Both the position numbers and the translations under genes were made by a program. Of a stretch of DNA of 64,000 nt, positions 49,665-63,300 are shown piece by piece. Under the pieces are notes generated by a model. It was not told the origin of the DNA. It searched no databases and was given only the letters and a program-made list of their open reading frames with translations. Origin of the DNA: Gammaproteobacteria bacterium (lineage in GTDB: Bacteria > Pseudomonadota > Gammaproteobacteria > Pseudomonadales > Oceanobacteraceae); the NCBI GenBank assembly GCA_013373125.1, contig JABXIK010000016.1, forward strand, positions 1 through 64,000. Direction: 5' to 3'. Each line of letters begins with the position of its first letter. Position 1 is the first letter of the stretch.

Positions 49665-50429
49665 TTAGTGCTCGACAATGATGTCTTCTAATCCCAGTCC
49701 CGTAAGCTTTTTGATACTGCGAAACAAATAGAATAATGCCGCCATCATCACAATAGTGGCTGGAATCGAAATAACAGGAAAGCTAAGCGCCGTCATCTTA
49801 CCTAGCTCTTCATTGAAAGCCGCTGTACCGGCTGGACTGACAATAATCCACTTAGCCAACACATAGTTCAAAAACGAAGATAAAAAGAAAGAACCCGCCA
49901 CCAGCCATGACGCCACTTTTAGGCTGGATTCAAAGTTTTCCTCATTTTTATTTTGAGCAAGCGCATCGGCAATGCGATCCACACGTAGAATTTTGTCGTT
50001 ATACAAAAAGGTTTTAACCAGCGGAAAGCGGGTTTTAAGAGAAAACACCGTCACCAAGCCTAATATCCCAGGAATGGCCGCCTCTTTAATTGCGATATAT
50101 TCAGGGTCCAATTCCAGCAAGCTAATGCCACCGGTTAATAGAATGCTAAACACCCCAAGAGCAGAGAAGATATTGACCTTCTTTGCGCGTTTAAAATCAT
50201 GCAGACCATAAAGAATAGGAAACGCCAGCGCCACAATGATGGCTAATTTAATACCATGGGCCTGATAAAAAAGCGCCCATTGCCACCCAGTCTGTGCATC
50301 CAAACCCTGCAACTGCGCCAATAACCAAGGACTTTCGCTGCCTTTCATCAAAATAAGAGTGGGAATGACAATATTCAGCAATAAATTCGCAAACATGCTT
50401 TCTTTTTTAGGGGAGGACGACTGACTCAT
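49665..50429 (-). CDS. VC0807-family (septation protein A-like) inner membrane protein
   Basis: 254 residues with about six membrane helices and a short charged middle region. The opening LLLNIVIPTLILMKGSESPW is typical of VC0807-type proteins, which look like distant relatives of the septation protein YciB/IspZ. The function is not known; YciB itself affects cell envelope integrity. The neighbours PHP, yciO and yciI occur together with a membrane protein of this type in related bacteria, which supports the call. It is divergent from yciI. Confidence 0.65.
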   Translation of the reverse strand: MSQSSSPKKESMFANLLLNIVIPTLILMKGSESPWLLAQLQGLDAQTGWQWALFYQAHGIKLAIIVALAFPILYGLHDFKRAKKVNIFSALGVFSILLTGGISLLELDPEYIAIKEAAIPGILGLVTVFSLKTRFPLVKTFLYNDKILRVDRIADALAQNKNEENFESSLKVASWLVAGSFFLSSFLNYVLAKWIIVSPAGTAAFNEELGKMTALSFPVISIPATIVMMAALFYLFRSIKKLTGLGLEDIIVEH

Positions 50430-50569
50430 AAACGACTACTTATTGAACGGAATTTCCCTATTTTAAGGGATCGCCCCCTGATGTCGAGACAGAATTAAGC
50501 AGTTGTTGGTTATTGCCTTTAATCGCGGTAGGATTATGGGCAAATTTCACAGTGATAATAATAAGCACC

Positions 50570-50869
50570 ATGTTATACGCCATTATCTCCCAAGACGTAG
50601 AAAATAGCCTAGAAAAGCGCCTTTCAGCTCGCCCTGCTCACTTAGAACGTCTACAGTTGCTACAACAACAAGGCCGTTTAATTTTGGCAGGACCTCATCC
50701 TGCTATCGACAGCGAAGATCCAGGCCAAGAAGGTTTTAGCGGCAGCTTAGTAGTGGCTGAATTTGATAGCCTCGCGGCAGCTCAGGCTTGGGCCGATGCA
50801 GATCCATACATTGCTGCTGGCGTTTATAAACAAGTAACCGTGAAACCGTTCAAGAAAGTATTGCCTTAA
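50570..50869 (+). CDS. yciI: YciI family protein
   Basis: 99 residues from the ATG at 50570 ([13 protein letters not shown]); the longer frame upstream is hydrophobic noise. It has the YciI/dimeric ferredoxin-like fold marks: the N-terminal AIISQDVE strand, [25 protein letters not shown] middle with the conserved His, and [12 protein letters not shown], which contains the conserved Asp near the pocket. The exact reaction is unknown. Confidence 0.9.
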   Translation: MLYAIISQDVENSLEKRLSARPAHLERLQLLQQQGRLILAGPHPAIDSEDPGQEGFSGSLVVAEFDSLAAAQAWADADPYIAAGVYKQVTVKPFKKVLP

Positions 50870-50925
50870 GTGAGTAAACTGCTCATTTTGATTGAATAAA
50901 TAAGAAACAAGATAGGAAGCACAAC

Positions 50926-51585
50926 GTGAAACGCATTACACTTTTGATTCTCACCTTATTAGTGATTTATCCAGCGGTTGCTGAAAAGCGCTACATCAGC
51001 GATGAATTATGGATCAACCTTCGCAGCGGCCCTGGCAATGATTACAAAATCCTTAAGATTTTGAAAAGTGGCACACACTTGCAATTCATTGAAGAAGATG
51101 AAGAAGCCAAGTTCACTAAAGTAATTACTGATAAAGGCCTTGAAGGCTGGGTGCCAACTCGCTTTTTGCAAGAAGAGCCGATCTCTTTTGAGAAACTCAT
51201 CCTTACCCAACGTGAATTAGAAAAAACCAAAACGGATTTTGCTGACTTGCAAAGAAAGTACAATGAAACCAAGAAAGAACTTGCAGAAGCCAAGCGTAAT
51301 GCTGGCAGCTTAAGTAAAGATAAGTCCGAACAAGAAAAAGAGCTTGAGTACATCAAAAAAGTAAGTGCCAATGCGATTAATCTTGATAAGAAAAATCAAG
51401 AACTATTAGAGCAAAGCGAAGAGCTTAAAATCATTGTTGATACACTTCGCGCTGACAATGAACGCTTACAGAACAACAAAGACCTTAACTACATTCTTGT
51501 AGGTGGTGGTTTGATTTTCTTAGGTTTGTTCCTTGGCTGGTTACTTCCGAAAATCTCTGGTCGTCGTAGCGACAACTGGGCATAA
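50926..51585 (+). CDS. SH3-domain membrane protein (YgiM/TIGR04211-like)
   Basis: 219 residues. Signal sequence (about 1-19, cut after AVA), a bacterial SH3 domain (about 22-85: [19 protein letters not shown], then [12 protein letters not shown]), a long coiled coil (about 90-190) and a C-terminal membrane helix ([20 protein letters not shown]) with a basic tail. It is likely anchored in the inner membrane with the SH3 part in the periplasm. YgiM-type proteins have no settled role. The GTG start has AGGAAG upstream. A terminator follows. Confidence 0.88.
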   Translation: MKRITLLILTLLVIYPAVAEKRYISDELWINLRSGPGNDYKILKILKSGTHLQFIEEDEEAKFTKVITDKGLEGWVPTRFLQEEPISFEKLILTQRELEKTKTDFADLQRKYNETKKELAEAKRNAGSLSKDKSEQEKELEYIKKVSANAINLDKKNQELLEQSEELKIIVDTLRADNERLQNNKDLNYILVGGGLIFLGLFLGWLLPKISGRRSDNWA

Positions 51586-51601
51586 TTTTTTATTGCATAA
51601 G

Positions 51602-51638
51602 CCAGCGCCTAAATTCTAAATTTAGCGCTGGTTTTTTT
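51602..51638 (+). terminator. Terminator between the SH3 gene and ppiA
   Basis: CCAGCGC-TAAATT / AATTTA-GCGCTGG (13 bp with one bulged C and a 3-nt loop) followed by seven T. Confidence 0.9.
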
Positions 51639-51668
51639 ATTGTATTTAACTTAGTTACTGGAACCCAT

Positions 51669-52265
51669 ATGCAACGTTTTTTAATTAGCATGATGATCAT
51701 GCTTGGTCTAATAAGCACTTCTTTTGCCGCCGATGAAATGACTGGCATCACTGCAGATATTGCAAAGCCTTATGCCACATTAATTACCAATCAAGGTGAC
51801 ATCACACTTGAACTACTACCAGAAAAAGCGCCAATCACTGTGGCCAACTTCTTGAACTATGCGAACCAAGGGTATTACAACGGAGTGATTTTTCATCGAG
51901 TTATCAAAGATTTCATGATTCAAACCGGTGGCTTCACAGAACAAATGGTGCAAAAAGCCACACAAGAACCCATTAAAAACGAAGCGGATAACGGCTTATT
52001 CAATAATCGTAGCTCTGTTGCCATGGCTCGCACTGCAGTAGTAGACAGTGCCACTAGCCAATTCTTTATCAACGTAAAAAATAACTACTTCTTAAATAAT
52101 GGTTATCGCGATTTCGGCTACGCTGTATTTGCTAATGTGGTATCCGGTATGGAAGTCGTTGATGCCATCAGCCAGGTTGCAACCACTCGTAAACAAGGTA
52201 TGGGCGATGTACCGGTCGAGCCAATCATCATCAAAGAAGTCAAAATTAGCTACAACAAGCCGTAA
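51669..52265 (+). CDS. ppiA: Periplasmic peptidyl-prolyl cis-trans isomerase (cyclophilin)
   Basis: 198 residues. A signal peptide (about 1-20, cut after SFA) precedes the cyclophilin domain: [36 protein letters not shown] (the FHRVI active region) and [13 protein letters not shown]. It speeds proline isomerisation in exported proteins. Its stop overlaps the stop of the convergent AEC gene by 16 nt. Confidence 0.94.
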   Translation: MQRFLISMMIMLGLISTSFAADEMTGITADIAKPYATLITNQGDITLELLPEKAPITVANFLNYANQGYYNGVIFHRVIKDFMIQTGGFTEQMVQKATQEPIKNEADNGLFNNRSSVAMARTAVVDSATSQFFINVKNNYFLNNGYRDFGYAVFANVVSGMEVVDAISQVATTRKQGMGDVPVEPIIIKEVKISYNKP

Positions 52266-53128
52266 AGCGCCAACGGTATGACAACCGTAGCCAGTAAGGT
52301 AGAAATCAACACCATGCTAGCTACGGTATCTACTTCCCTTCCTGATTTAAGCGCAAACAAATAATTAAACACCGCAATTGGCATCAAACTTTGTAAAATA
52401 ACCACCTGCCTGGCCACGCCGTTTAAATCTAGCGCCCAAATCACAATAACAGCAACCACCCCACCCAAAACGAAACGCAGGATTGCGTACAACAAACCCA
52501 ATCCCCATTGCTTCACCTGAATATTGGCAAGCGACACGCCTAGTGTAATTAACATTAACGGTATGGTGAGCTGGCCAATCAAGGTCACACTATTATTAAT
52601 CCAATGTGGTAATGAGTAATCCGTAACCACAAGAAATGTTGCAATGGCGATACTGAATAAAATTGGATTTTTGAAGAAGTGCCCCCACGATATCCGCTCG
52701 CCACTGGCCAAAGCTGTACCCAGACTAAAATGAGCGATAGAAATCACCATAAAGTAGGCAACTGCAAGTGCCAATCCTTCTTGCCCAAACGCAAACAAAC
52801 ATAACGGCAAACCCATATTTCCCACATTGGCAAATGTGAGACTCACACTGAACAAACGAACATCATGGCCTAAAGTTTTTATGACGAAAAAAGAAAATCC
52901 CAAAAGCAAAGCCAACGCCATGACACTAGCCAAAGCCATTTGTGATAAAGCAGCAATAGATAAGTCAACCTGACTAATACTGCTGACTACCAAGCACGGC
53001 GCCGCAATATTAAATACAAGTTTAGAAACAAACTCGCTAGGGTAAGACTGGCCTGAGCGCACCCATGTATAACCAATAACGGCACACACAAATACTGGAG
53101 CAATAATACCTAAGATCTCAAACAGCAT
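52250..53128 (-). CDS. AEC-family (auxin efflux carrier-like) transporter
   Basis: 292 residues with about 10 predicted membrane helices in two halves. [17 protein letters not shown] and [18 protein letters not shown] near residue 108 carry the conserved Asn/Gly/Pro crossover region, and [19 protein letters not shown] near 180 repeats the pattern. These proteins export organic anions or malate-like substrates; the substrate here is unknown. It overlaps ppiA convergently and diverges from mnmC (48-nt gap, with no clear promoter). Confidence 0.88.
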   Translation of the reverse strand: MLFEILGIIAPVFVCAVIGYTWVRSGQSYPSEFVSKLVFNIAAPCLVVSSISQVDLSIAALSQMALASVMALALLLGFSFFVIKTLGHDVRLFSVSLTFANVGNMGLPLCLFAFGQEGLALAVAYFMVISIAHFSLGTALASGERISWGHFFKNPILFSIAIATFLVVTDYSLPHWINNSVTLIGQLTIPLMLITLGVSLANIQVKQWGLGLLYAILRFVLGGVVAVIVIWALDLNGVARQVVILQSLMPIAVFNYLFALKSGREVDTVASMVLISTLLATVVIPLALYGLL

Positions 53129-53176
53129 GCTGATTCTCTGTTAAAATAAGTGCAACGCGCATTATGAAAGCCTTAT

Positions 53177-55162
53177 ATGATAAAACAAGCTCAAATCCAG
53201 TGGCAAAATGGCTCACCGGTTTCCACACAATTTGATGATGTTTATTTTTCCAAAGCAAGCGGAATTGATGAAACTCGCTACGTTTTTCTTGAGCACAATC
53301 AATTACCTCAACGCTGGGTTGATCATCCGGCCGCTCAATTTACCATTGCAGAGACGGGCTTTGGTACAGGCTTAAATTTTTTATGCGCATGGGAAAGCTG
53401 GCTAAAGCACAGTCAAGCAGGACAAACCCTAAACTTTGTAAGCGTAGAAAAATTTCCTCTGGATAAAACCAGTTTACAACTCGCATTAGATCAATGGCCA
53501 AAACTCAAAACATTAAGTGATGCCCTAGTGAGTGTCTACCCCTCATTGGTGGCAGGCTGGCATTGCATACCATTACCTATAATTAATGAATCCTCAGGTC
53601 AGGTTATCCTACATTTATATTTAGGCGATATTCATGAATGGCTGGATGAATATCAAGGCAAAGTCGATGCTTGGTTCTTAGATGGGTTTGCGCCTGCTAA
53701 AAACCCAGAAATGTGGAGCCCTCATCTCTTTGAATCCATGGGTAAACTAAGCACAAGCAATACAACCGTAGCCACTTTTACGGCTGCCGGTTTAGTGAGA
53801 CGCGGTTTACAAGGAGTTGGCTTTGCCACCCAAAAAGTAAAAGGTTTTGGGCGAAAACGTGAAATGCTCTGCGCTGAATACCAGCAAATTCAAGGTCCGT
53901 GTCAACCACAATGGTTAAGTGGTAACCCTTGGTTTTTACCACCTAATTTTAATTCTAAGCAACGTCATGCGGTGATTATTGGTGCAGGCATAGCAGGTTG
54001 TTCAACGGCTTATGCTCTTGCAAAACGGGGGTGGAAAGTCACCTTGATGGATAAACATCAAACGTTTGCAAATGGTGCATCGGGTAATGCGCAAGGAGTG
54101 CTTTACGCCAAGCTGGCCAGTAAAATGAATCCACAAAGTGAATTTTATTTATCCGGCTACTTATTCAGCTTACACCAATTAAAACAAAACCTAGGCGACA
54201 ACCATAACTGGCAAAACTGCGGCGTACTGCAACTGGCATTTAATGAAAAAGAACACGCACGACAACAAATGTTCATCCAGAAATCTGACTTAAGCGCTGT
54301 GGTCAGTTGGGTAAATGCCGCTGAGGCAACGCAATTAGCCGGCATACCCATTTGGCAAGGTGGTTTGTACTTTCATGATGGCGCTTGGGTTTATCCCAGT
54401 GCTTGGTGTGAAGCCTTGATACAGCACCCAAACATCACCTTTTTAAATGAAACACGCCTTGAGCAACTATCTCAAGATTCAACACAACAATGGCACTTAG
54501 AGTTAACGTCAAAAAACGGCGCTACATCTACAATTCATTCTGAAGCCGTTATCATGTGTAATGCTCATGAAGCCAAAGCATTCAAAGAATTTCATTTTCT
54601 GCCGACGCAACCCATTGCAGGTCAAGTCTCACAAGTAGACAGCTCAGCCTTAGCATTAAAAACGGTTTTATGTGGCGACAGCTATGTAACTCCAATGCAT
54701 AACGGCAAACTAAATTTTGGTGCCAGTTACCGCTTAAAGTCAGACGACACTCAAGTAACACGCGAAGACAATCAATTTAATTTAGATAAACTTGCAGATA
54801 ATTTTCCTAGTGTATTTGGGCAGCTTTCATTATCAGAAAATATCCATGGTCGCGCTTCAGTACGATGCAGTACACCCGATTACGTACCTGTCGTAGGAGC
54901 TGTTTGCGATACTGAGTTGTTTAAGCAACGCTTTGCAAATCTAAAGAAGAACAAAAATTGGCGATTTAATGAAGCCGCTCCATTCTTAACAGGCTTATAC
55001 GTGAATCTTGGACATGGCTCGCGAGGACTTAGCTCAGCGCCGTTGTGTGCCGAGCTTGTTGCAGCACAACTGAATAATGAACCTTGGCCCATGTGCAAAC
55101 GACACGCAGACATGCTGAGCCCGAATCGATTTTTGGTCAATCAAGTCATTAAAGGCGAGTGA
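53177..55162 (+). CDS. mnmC: Bifunctional tRNA modification enzyme MnmC
   Basis: 661 residues in two domains. The N-terminal methyltransferase (about 1-245) has FTIAETGFGTGLNFLCAW (AdoMet loop) and DAWFLDGFAPAKNPEMW. The C-terminal FAD domain starts at VIIGAGIAGCSTAYALAKRG near residue 267 and ends with YVNLGHGSRGLSSAPL. MnmC removes carboxymethyl from cmnm5(s2)U34 and then methylates it to mnm5(s2)U in tRNA. Length matches E. coli MnmC (668). Confidence 0.96.
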   Translation: MIKQAQIQWQNGSPVSTQFDDVYFSKASGIDETRYVFLEHNQLPQRWVDHPAAQFTIAETGFGTGLNFLCAWESWLKHSQAGQTLNFVSVEKFPLDKTSLQLALDQWPKLKTLSDALVSVYPSLVAGWHCIPLPIINESSGQVILHLYLGDIHEWLDEYQGKVDAWFLDGFAPAKNPEMWSPHLFESMGKLSTSNTTVATFTAAGLVRRGLQGVGFATQKVKGFGRKREMLCAEYQQIQGPCQPQWLSGNPWFLPPNFNSKQRHAVIIGAGIAGCSTAYALAKRGWKVTLMDKHQTFANGASGNAQGVLYAKLASKMNPQSEFYLSGYLFSLHQLKQNLGDNHNWQNCGVLQLAFNEKEHARQQMFIQKSDLSAVVSWVNAAEATQLAGIPIWQGGLYFHDGAWVYPSAWCEALIQHPNITFLNETRLEQLSQDSTQQWHLELTSKNGATSTIHSEAVIMCNAHEAKAFKEFHFLPTQPIAGQVSQVDSSALALKTVLCGDSYVTPMHNGKLNFGASYRLKSDDTQVTREDNQFNLDKLADNFPSVFGQLSLSENIHGRASVRCSTPDYVPVVGAVCDTELFKQRFANLKKNKNWRFNEAAPFLTGLYVNLGHGSRGLSSAPLCAELVAAQLNNEPWPMCKRHADMLSPNRFLVNQVIKGE

Positions 55163-55372
55163 CTATTGGTCGTTCGCTGCCTGATCGCGAGGCTGACGAA
55201 TGGGCAAAACCAAATTTTTAGCGCACATTGGATTATGGCGAATAGCGATCATCACTTCAGAGATCTGCTCACATTGTGCACGTGTGGCAGCCAGTTGTAG
55301 CTGTAAATCATCGGCACAAGAGAACAAATCCTTGATCACCTTACGAAACCGATATGCATGTAGTTGGGTCAT
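55163..55372 (-). CDS. Small conserved-looking protein of unknown function
   Basis: 69 residues, mostly helical, with a basic first part (LHAYRFRKVIKDLF) and two Cys. It is likely a true gene because AAAGGAGG lies 5 nt before the ATG, one of the best ribosome sites in the window. No known domain is recognised. It ends one base from the mnmC stop (convergent). Upstream, 55391-55411 contains TTTCAGG / CCTGAAA, a 7-bp hairpin without a T-run. Confidence 0.6.
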   Translation of the reverse strand: MTQLHAYRFRKVIKDLFSCADDLQLQLAATRAQCEQISEVMIAIRHNPMCAKNLVLPIRQPRDQAANDQ

Positions 55373-55448
55373 GCTTGCCTCCTTTGCGGCTTACCTTTCA
55401 GGTTAGCCCTGAAAACCTAAGCTGCGCCAGCAAACATAACGAAATAGG

Positions 55449-55685
55449 CTAACTAAGTTGGTCTTTATGCAAAATACCAACAGATTGAGAATCGTGATCA
55501 AACACGATAACGGCTTCTCCGCTCTCAATCTGGGCTCGAACCTGCTGGATTTTTTGCTCGAAAGAGTACTCTTCTAGACCGTAATCTGTGCCTTCACGAT
55601 TAATAAAGGTTTCGATCACCCCTTGTAGGGCCTCAGCGCTAAGCTGGGTATAAGGAATAGGGGTATATTGATAGTCTTGGCTCAC
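55449..55685 (-). CDS. yheU: YheU family protein (UPF0270)
   Basis: 78 residues with the UPF0270 marks: IPYTQLSAEALQGVIETFI, NREGTDYGLEEYSFEQKI and a closing GEAVIVFDHDSQ. The GTG start has AGGTGA upstream. The function of YheU is unknown. It follows the 146-residue unknown gene by 17 nt and is probably in one operon with it. Confidence 0.88.
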   Translation of the reverse strand: MSQDYQYTPIPYTQLSAEALQGVIETFINREGTDYGLEEYSFEQKIQQVRAQIESGEAVIVFDHDSQSVGILHKDQLS

Positions 55686-55702
55686 GAATCACCTAAATTG
55701 AG

Positions 55703-56143
55703 TTACTTCATGAACGCGGCTTCGCGTTCCCACTCACATTTCACTCGAATATCGCCACTATTAGGCACATGACAACCACGGCTTGTGGGCTCCCAATGAA
55801 AGGTATGCTTGCCACTTAGCTCTGTCTCTAAATGCACGGTTGCACTCACCCAGTACATCTTACTCAGAAGCTCTTCGAACTTTTGCATCCAGCGCTCCCA
55901 TTCATATTCAACCGCCCTGTAAGACGCTCCAAAATGAATAAGCTGAGTGTGATAAGCACCACTGAATACATCGAAACCAGGCAAGGTGAACATATCACCA
56001 CACAAAAATGGCGAATTCACATCAAAGGTTTGGGGTAAATCCAATAACGCACCGCTGTTAACCATACGACGACGCTCACCATCCATTTCAGGCGAGGTGG
56101 GCACATCCTTAATGATGCCGTATACGATTGATTCTTGATCCAC
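55703..56143 (-). CDS. Protein of unknown function, 146 residues
   Basis: No family recognised. It is a soluble protein rich in Trp, His and Tyr: VEYEWERWMQKFEELLS looks helical, while the C-terminal part (HTFHWEPTSRGCHVPNSG) is beta-like. A GTG start follows AAAGG at good spacing, and yheU follows closely, which supports a real gene. No signal peptide or membrane helix. Confidence 0.6.
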   Translation of the reverse strand: MDQESIVYGIIKDVPTSPEMDGERRRMVNSGALLDLPQTFDVNSPFLCGDMFTLPGFDVFSGAYHTQLIHFGASYRAVEYEWERWMQKFEELLSKMYWVSATVHLETELSGKHTFHWEPTSRGCHVPNSGDIRVKCEWEREAAFMK

Positions 56144-56214
56144 TACAGACCTTTCCCTTAACTAATCACTTCGGTATTAAATACCAAATTACTCAACAAA
56201 TCGACTGCTGCTAT

Positions 56215-58927
<2,713 letters not shown>

Positions 58928-60337
58928 CTACTTTTTCTGCGATAAATGCTTGCGAGTAAACTCGCGAATACGCTGGCGATAATGCTCTAAGGTTTGCGGT
59001 GTCAAATCACTGTGAGTGTCATCATGCAAAGAGGCATTAAAGTTTCGAGAAAACACCAATGCCACTTCGGCCATGGCATCAAACGCTTCCATAGGCTTTT
59101 CTGGACCCGGCAAACTCATGAACAAACTGATTCCAGGCGTTTCCAATTCATCTATCGTATGAATATCAAAGGTGCCAGGTTCAATGGCATTCACCACGCT
59201 AAACTGAATTTTGCCTTGTGCATTGGCTTTTTCAAAACGGTGGAAAATATTCATTTCACCGTGGCGCATATCACAAACATTAAATACATGATGTAAATCA
59301 CGCCCCATTAAGCGCTGCCCATCTTGTTTCAAAATATTAATGACAAATATTTCTTGTGCCGCTTCACGCTCAGATAGTTTTTCGCCGACAGGCATGGCTT
59401 GAACATCTTCAATGTATTCCATTAAAGGGTCGTGCTTCATACTTTGAATTTCAGGCTCATCCAACTCAGCATAAACCGGTTCATCTTCTAAGGTTTGCTG
59501 AATAAATTCCGGCAACACTAATTCATGTTGTTTAGGTGGATTAGGGTCGACCTTTTGACCTAATTCAACAGGCTCCATTAATACAGGGACCGGTTCTTTA
59601 TCATCAATGGCGATTTCTTCAATAGTCGCCTGCTCTTCTGCTTCAGGCTTAGCCTTTTGATTCGCTTCTGCTCGAGCTTGTGCCAACTGGGCCGCTAACT
59701 CTTCTTTACTGGCACGCTGTGATTTCTTAGTAACGGTAGCGTCATGTTGAGACTTAACTTCTGCATGAGACAACACGGCCTGAGCCAATACATCCTGATC
59801 ATCTTTAACAAACGTAGACTGAGCCGAACGCTTACTGCTCACAATATGATCTTGCTCGGTAGCAACAATCACATCGTCATAATCAATGCTGTCATCCTGT
59901 GCACTAAAATGTTCAAGATCATCCTGCTCAACAGTCAACTCTGGAGCAACTTGCGCCTGTGATGCAGTTTGAATATCTGCTTCTACTTCAACACCACTGG
60001 TATCATCGAATGACTCATCATCTTCTAACACTGTAAATACAGGACTTAATGCTGAGTCATCCTGAGTGACTGTTTGCTCTGCTTTTTCAGCCTCTTTTAT
60101 TAGCACAGGCTCTTCACTATCGGCTAGAGCTTGTTGTAATAACTCATCTTTGATTTCAAGATCATCAAACGCAGGCAAGTCATCATTAGACAATGCATCT
60201 AAATCATCATAACCCTCTAATGTTTGGTCTAACTGGTTTGCACGAGCCGCACGCACCTTTTTAACGCCATCCCAAATAATAAAACCGATGACGATTAAAC
60301 CAACCACTAGGATAAAACTGTGTAAACTGATATCCAT
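58928..60337 (-). CDS. zipA: Cell division protein ZipA
   Basis: 469 residues. One N-terminal membrane helix (SFILVVGLIVIGFIIW, about 7-23) is followed by a basic stop-transfer stretch, a long acidic linker (about 35-320) rich in Asp, Glu and Ala, and the C-terminal ZipA domain (about 335-465) with IFVINILKQDGQRLMGRDLH and LFMSLPGPEKPMEAF. It tethers FtsZ to the inner membrane. The linker is longer than in E. coli ZipA (328 residues in total). It follows smc by 34 nt and precedes ligA by 18 nt. Confidence 0.94.
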   Translation of the reverse strand: MDISLHSFILVVGLIVIGFIIWDGVKKVRAARANQLDQTLEGYDDLDALSNDDLPAFDDLEIKDELLQQALADSEEPVLIKEAEKAEQTVTQDDSALSPVFTVLEDDESFDDTSGVEVEADIQTASQAQVAPELTVEQDDLEHFSAQDDSIDYDDVIVATEQDHIVSSKRSAQSTFVKDDQDVLAQAVLSHAEVKSQHDATVTKKSQRASKEELAAQLAQARAEANQKAKPEAEEQATIEEIAIDDKEPVPVLMEPVELGQKVDPNPPKQHELVLPEFIQQTLEDEPVYAELDEPEIQSMKHDPLMEYIEDVQAMPVGEKLSEREAAQEIFVINILKQDGQRLMGRDLHHVFNVCDMRHGEMNIFHRFEKANAQGKIQFSVVNAIEPGTFDIHTIDELETPGISLFMSLPGPEKPMEAFDAMAEVALVFSRNFNASLHDDTHSDLTPQTLEHYRQRIREFTRKHLSQKK

Positions 60338-60371
60338 GTGTCTAATTTCTGTTCATTGTGTATTTGTAATT

Positions 60372-63300
60372 TTAGTGTTCGGTCAGTTCAACCGCTTCTT
60401 CCATGTTCACCGAAACAATTCGCGATACGCCCGGCTCATGCATGGTCACACCCATTAGTTGTTTCGCCATTTCCATGGCAATCTTATTATGAGAAATATA
60501 TATAAATTGTACTTGCTCACTCATGGCTTCTACCAAGCGCGCATAACGACCCACGTTGGCATCATCCAACGGCGCGTCCACCTCATCCAACATACAGAAA
60601 GGTGCCGGTTTCAGACGGAATATCGAGAATACCAACGCAATCGCGGTTAACGCTTTCTCACCACCTGACAACAAGTGAATCGTACTGTTTTTCTTTCCTG
60701 GTGGTCGCGCCATAATCGCGACACCTGTATCCAGTAAATCGTCACCTGTAAGCTCTAAATACGCATGGCCACCACCGAATACTTTCGGGAACAATTCTTT
60801 TAAGCCCGCATTCACTTTATCGAAGGTTTCTTTAAAGCGCGTACGTGTTTCTTTATCAATTTTACGAATCGCATTTTCTAGGGTTTCTAACGCTTTCTCT
60901 AGATCTGCATTTTGCTTATCTAGATATTCCTTACGCTCGGACTGAGTTTTATATTCTTCAATCGCTGCAAGGTTAATGGCTCCTAAACGAGTAATGCGTT
61001 GTTGTATTTGTTCCAGCTGCAATTGACACGCTTCAATGCTGGCGTCATCAGACAACTGCTCAAGAATGTCTTTTAATTCCACTTCAAATTCAGCTAATTG
61101 CTCTTCAATACCACCACGACGTGTATGAATCGTTTGATATTGCATGCGACTTTGCTCTAACTGAGAGCGCACGCCTTGAGCTTGTTGCTCTAACTGTTGA
61201 CGTTTTTGTTCAACTTCACGAATTTCATTTTCAATCAATTCTTTCTTGCTACGAGACGCCTTCATGAGTTCTTCAACGTCTAAACGCTGTTGCATCATTT
61301 CTTCGTATTGCGCCTTTAATTCTTCAACTGGGCTATCGCCCTGATCTTGTTGTTGCAGCAATTGTTGCTCACGTTCTAACAATTTTTGTTTGTCTTGTTC
61401 GTGGCGACTAATGGCATCCATCAAGCTTTGACGCTGATGTTGCAATGTCTGAACTTTTAGTTGTTGCTGATGGGCGTGATCTTTTTGATGACGCGCTTGT
61501 TGACGAATTTGATCTAGATGCTCACGACACGCATCGCGACGCTCAAGCAGTTGCTCGCGCTCTTGAGTATAGTGTTCCATATCTTGCAAAGCAGTTTGCC
61601 ACTGCAAGCGAGCTTCTTCTAGATGCTCTTGCTCAAGTTCTTTCGCTTCTTTTTGCTCGGAGATTTCACCTAACAATTGATTGCGACGACCCACTTGTTG
61701 TTCAAGGCGTACTTTTTCCGCATGAATCGTAGATTTATGGTCGCTTAGTTGTTGAGCCGCATGATTCACTTCACGCTGGGCATTATCGCGTTGTTGCTCA
61801 AGTGTATTAATTCGCAAAGAAGTAGATTCTAGATCGGCATCTAACTCTTCTACCAAGGCATCCAAGTCATCTTCTTTAATGGCTAATTCTTCAAGTTCTT
61901 GCTTACGCGCCAAGACACCAGATTGATCATCGCCAGAGCGCTTAATGCGAATCCAGTTAGCGCCCAGCCAAATACCTTCAGGCGTAATCACGGTTTGATT
62001 GCCTTGTAACTGACTGCGTTTGGCTAACGCATCAGCCAAATCATTCGCGCATAAAACATCGTTTAACCAAGGTACATTGGCACCTGTTACCTTTTGCCCC
62101 AAGCTATTGGCTTGCGCAGTGGCACTACCGGCATTTTCAACCAAAGTCATTTGTCCTTGGTTAAGCTGCAATAATCGCTCGGCGTATTGGTCAATTGACG
62201 GCACTACAACCGCTTGCAGTTGTTCCGCCAATACCGTTTCAACCGCTTGCTCCCAGCCGGACTCCACATTCAAACTATCTGCTAAGCGCTGGTTGTTATG
62301 CAATTGCTGGCTTTGCAACCATCGACCCGATTCACCATCGGTTCCAAGTGCGGCTTGTTGCAACGCTTCCAATGAAGCTTTGCGTCCCATGACAGATTGT
62401 AATTGACTGCGAGATTCATTTAACTGTTGAGAAAGTTGTTGCTGCTTTTCACGAGCATCTTCAACTTGTTGTTGATATTGCGCGGCATCTTGCTGTTGTT
62501 GTTCAAACTGCAATTCTTTCTCACCCAATTGCTCATCTAACATGGCCAATTGTTCTTCGGCTTCTTCGCCAATTTGCAATGACTCTAGCTCACGCTGTAG
62601 GCGTTCAATGCGCTGTTGAATACGGGTGATATTTTGTTCGAAGTTTTGGATCTGGGTTTTACTGACTTCAGCAATACGCTGAGGTTCGGCACTTTTCTCA
62701 TTGAAACCGTCCCAAGCTTGTTGCCAGTTTTGCATGGCTTCTTCCGCTTGCATCAGTGATTCTTGACTGCTCTCTTCTTGAGCCATCATTAATTCACTTT
62801 CCGGCTCTAGCTCCATTAATTGCTCATCTAATGCTTCTAATGCCAAAGCATCTTCTTCTTCCTGTTGAGCGATTAAGGTTTTGGAATCGGTAATTTCTTG
62901 CAAGTCACTGTTTAACTGCAAAGAGCGCTGAGATTGAAACTGAATACTTTGCTCTAAGCGACCAAGGTTGCCGCCCAGTTCATAAAATTGCGCTTGGATT
63001 TTTTCAAAGTCATCCGTCAGATCCACCAGTAGGATGCGCTTTTCTTCCACATCACTCTCGTCCTGCACCTGAACGGTTAATACTTGCTCAAGTGCTAGCT
63101 CTTGCTCGGCAATAACCTGATTAATTTGAGTTAACTCAGCGTCCATATTACGCCAGCGCATGGCGAATAACTGTGCTCGGGTGTGACGCTCATCTTCTTT
63201 GTAGTTTTTGTATTTCTCAGCCGCTTCAGCTTGACGCTGCAAACGAGAAATTTGGCGTTCTAATTCTTCACGAATATCACTTAAGCGCTCGAGGTTTTCC

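Noticed and set aside
52250..52265. Suspected frameshift where ppiA and the AEC gene overlap
   Set aside because: Both proteins are full length; it is a simple convergent overlap of 16 nt.
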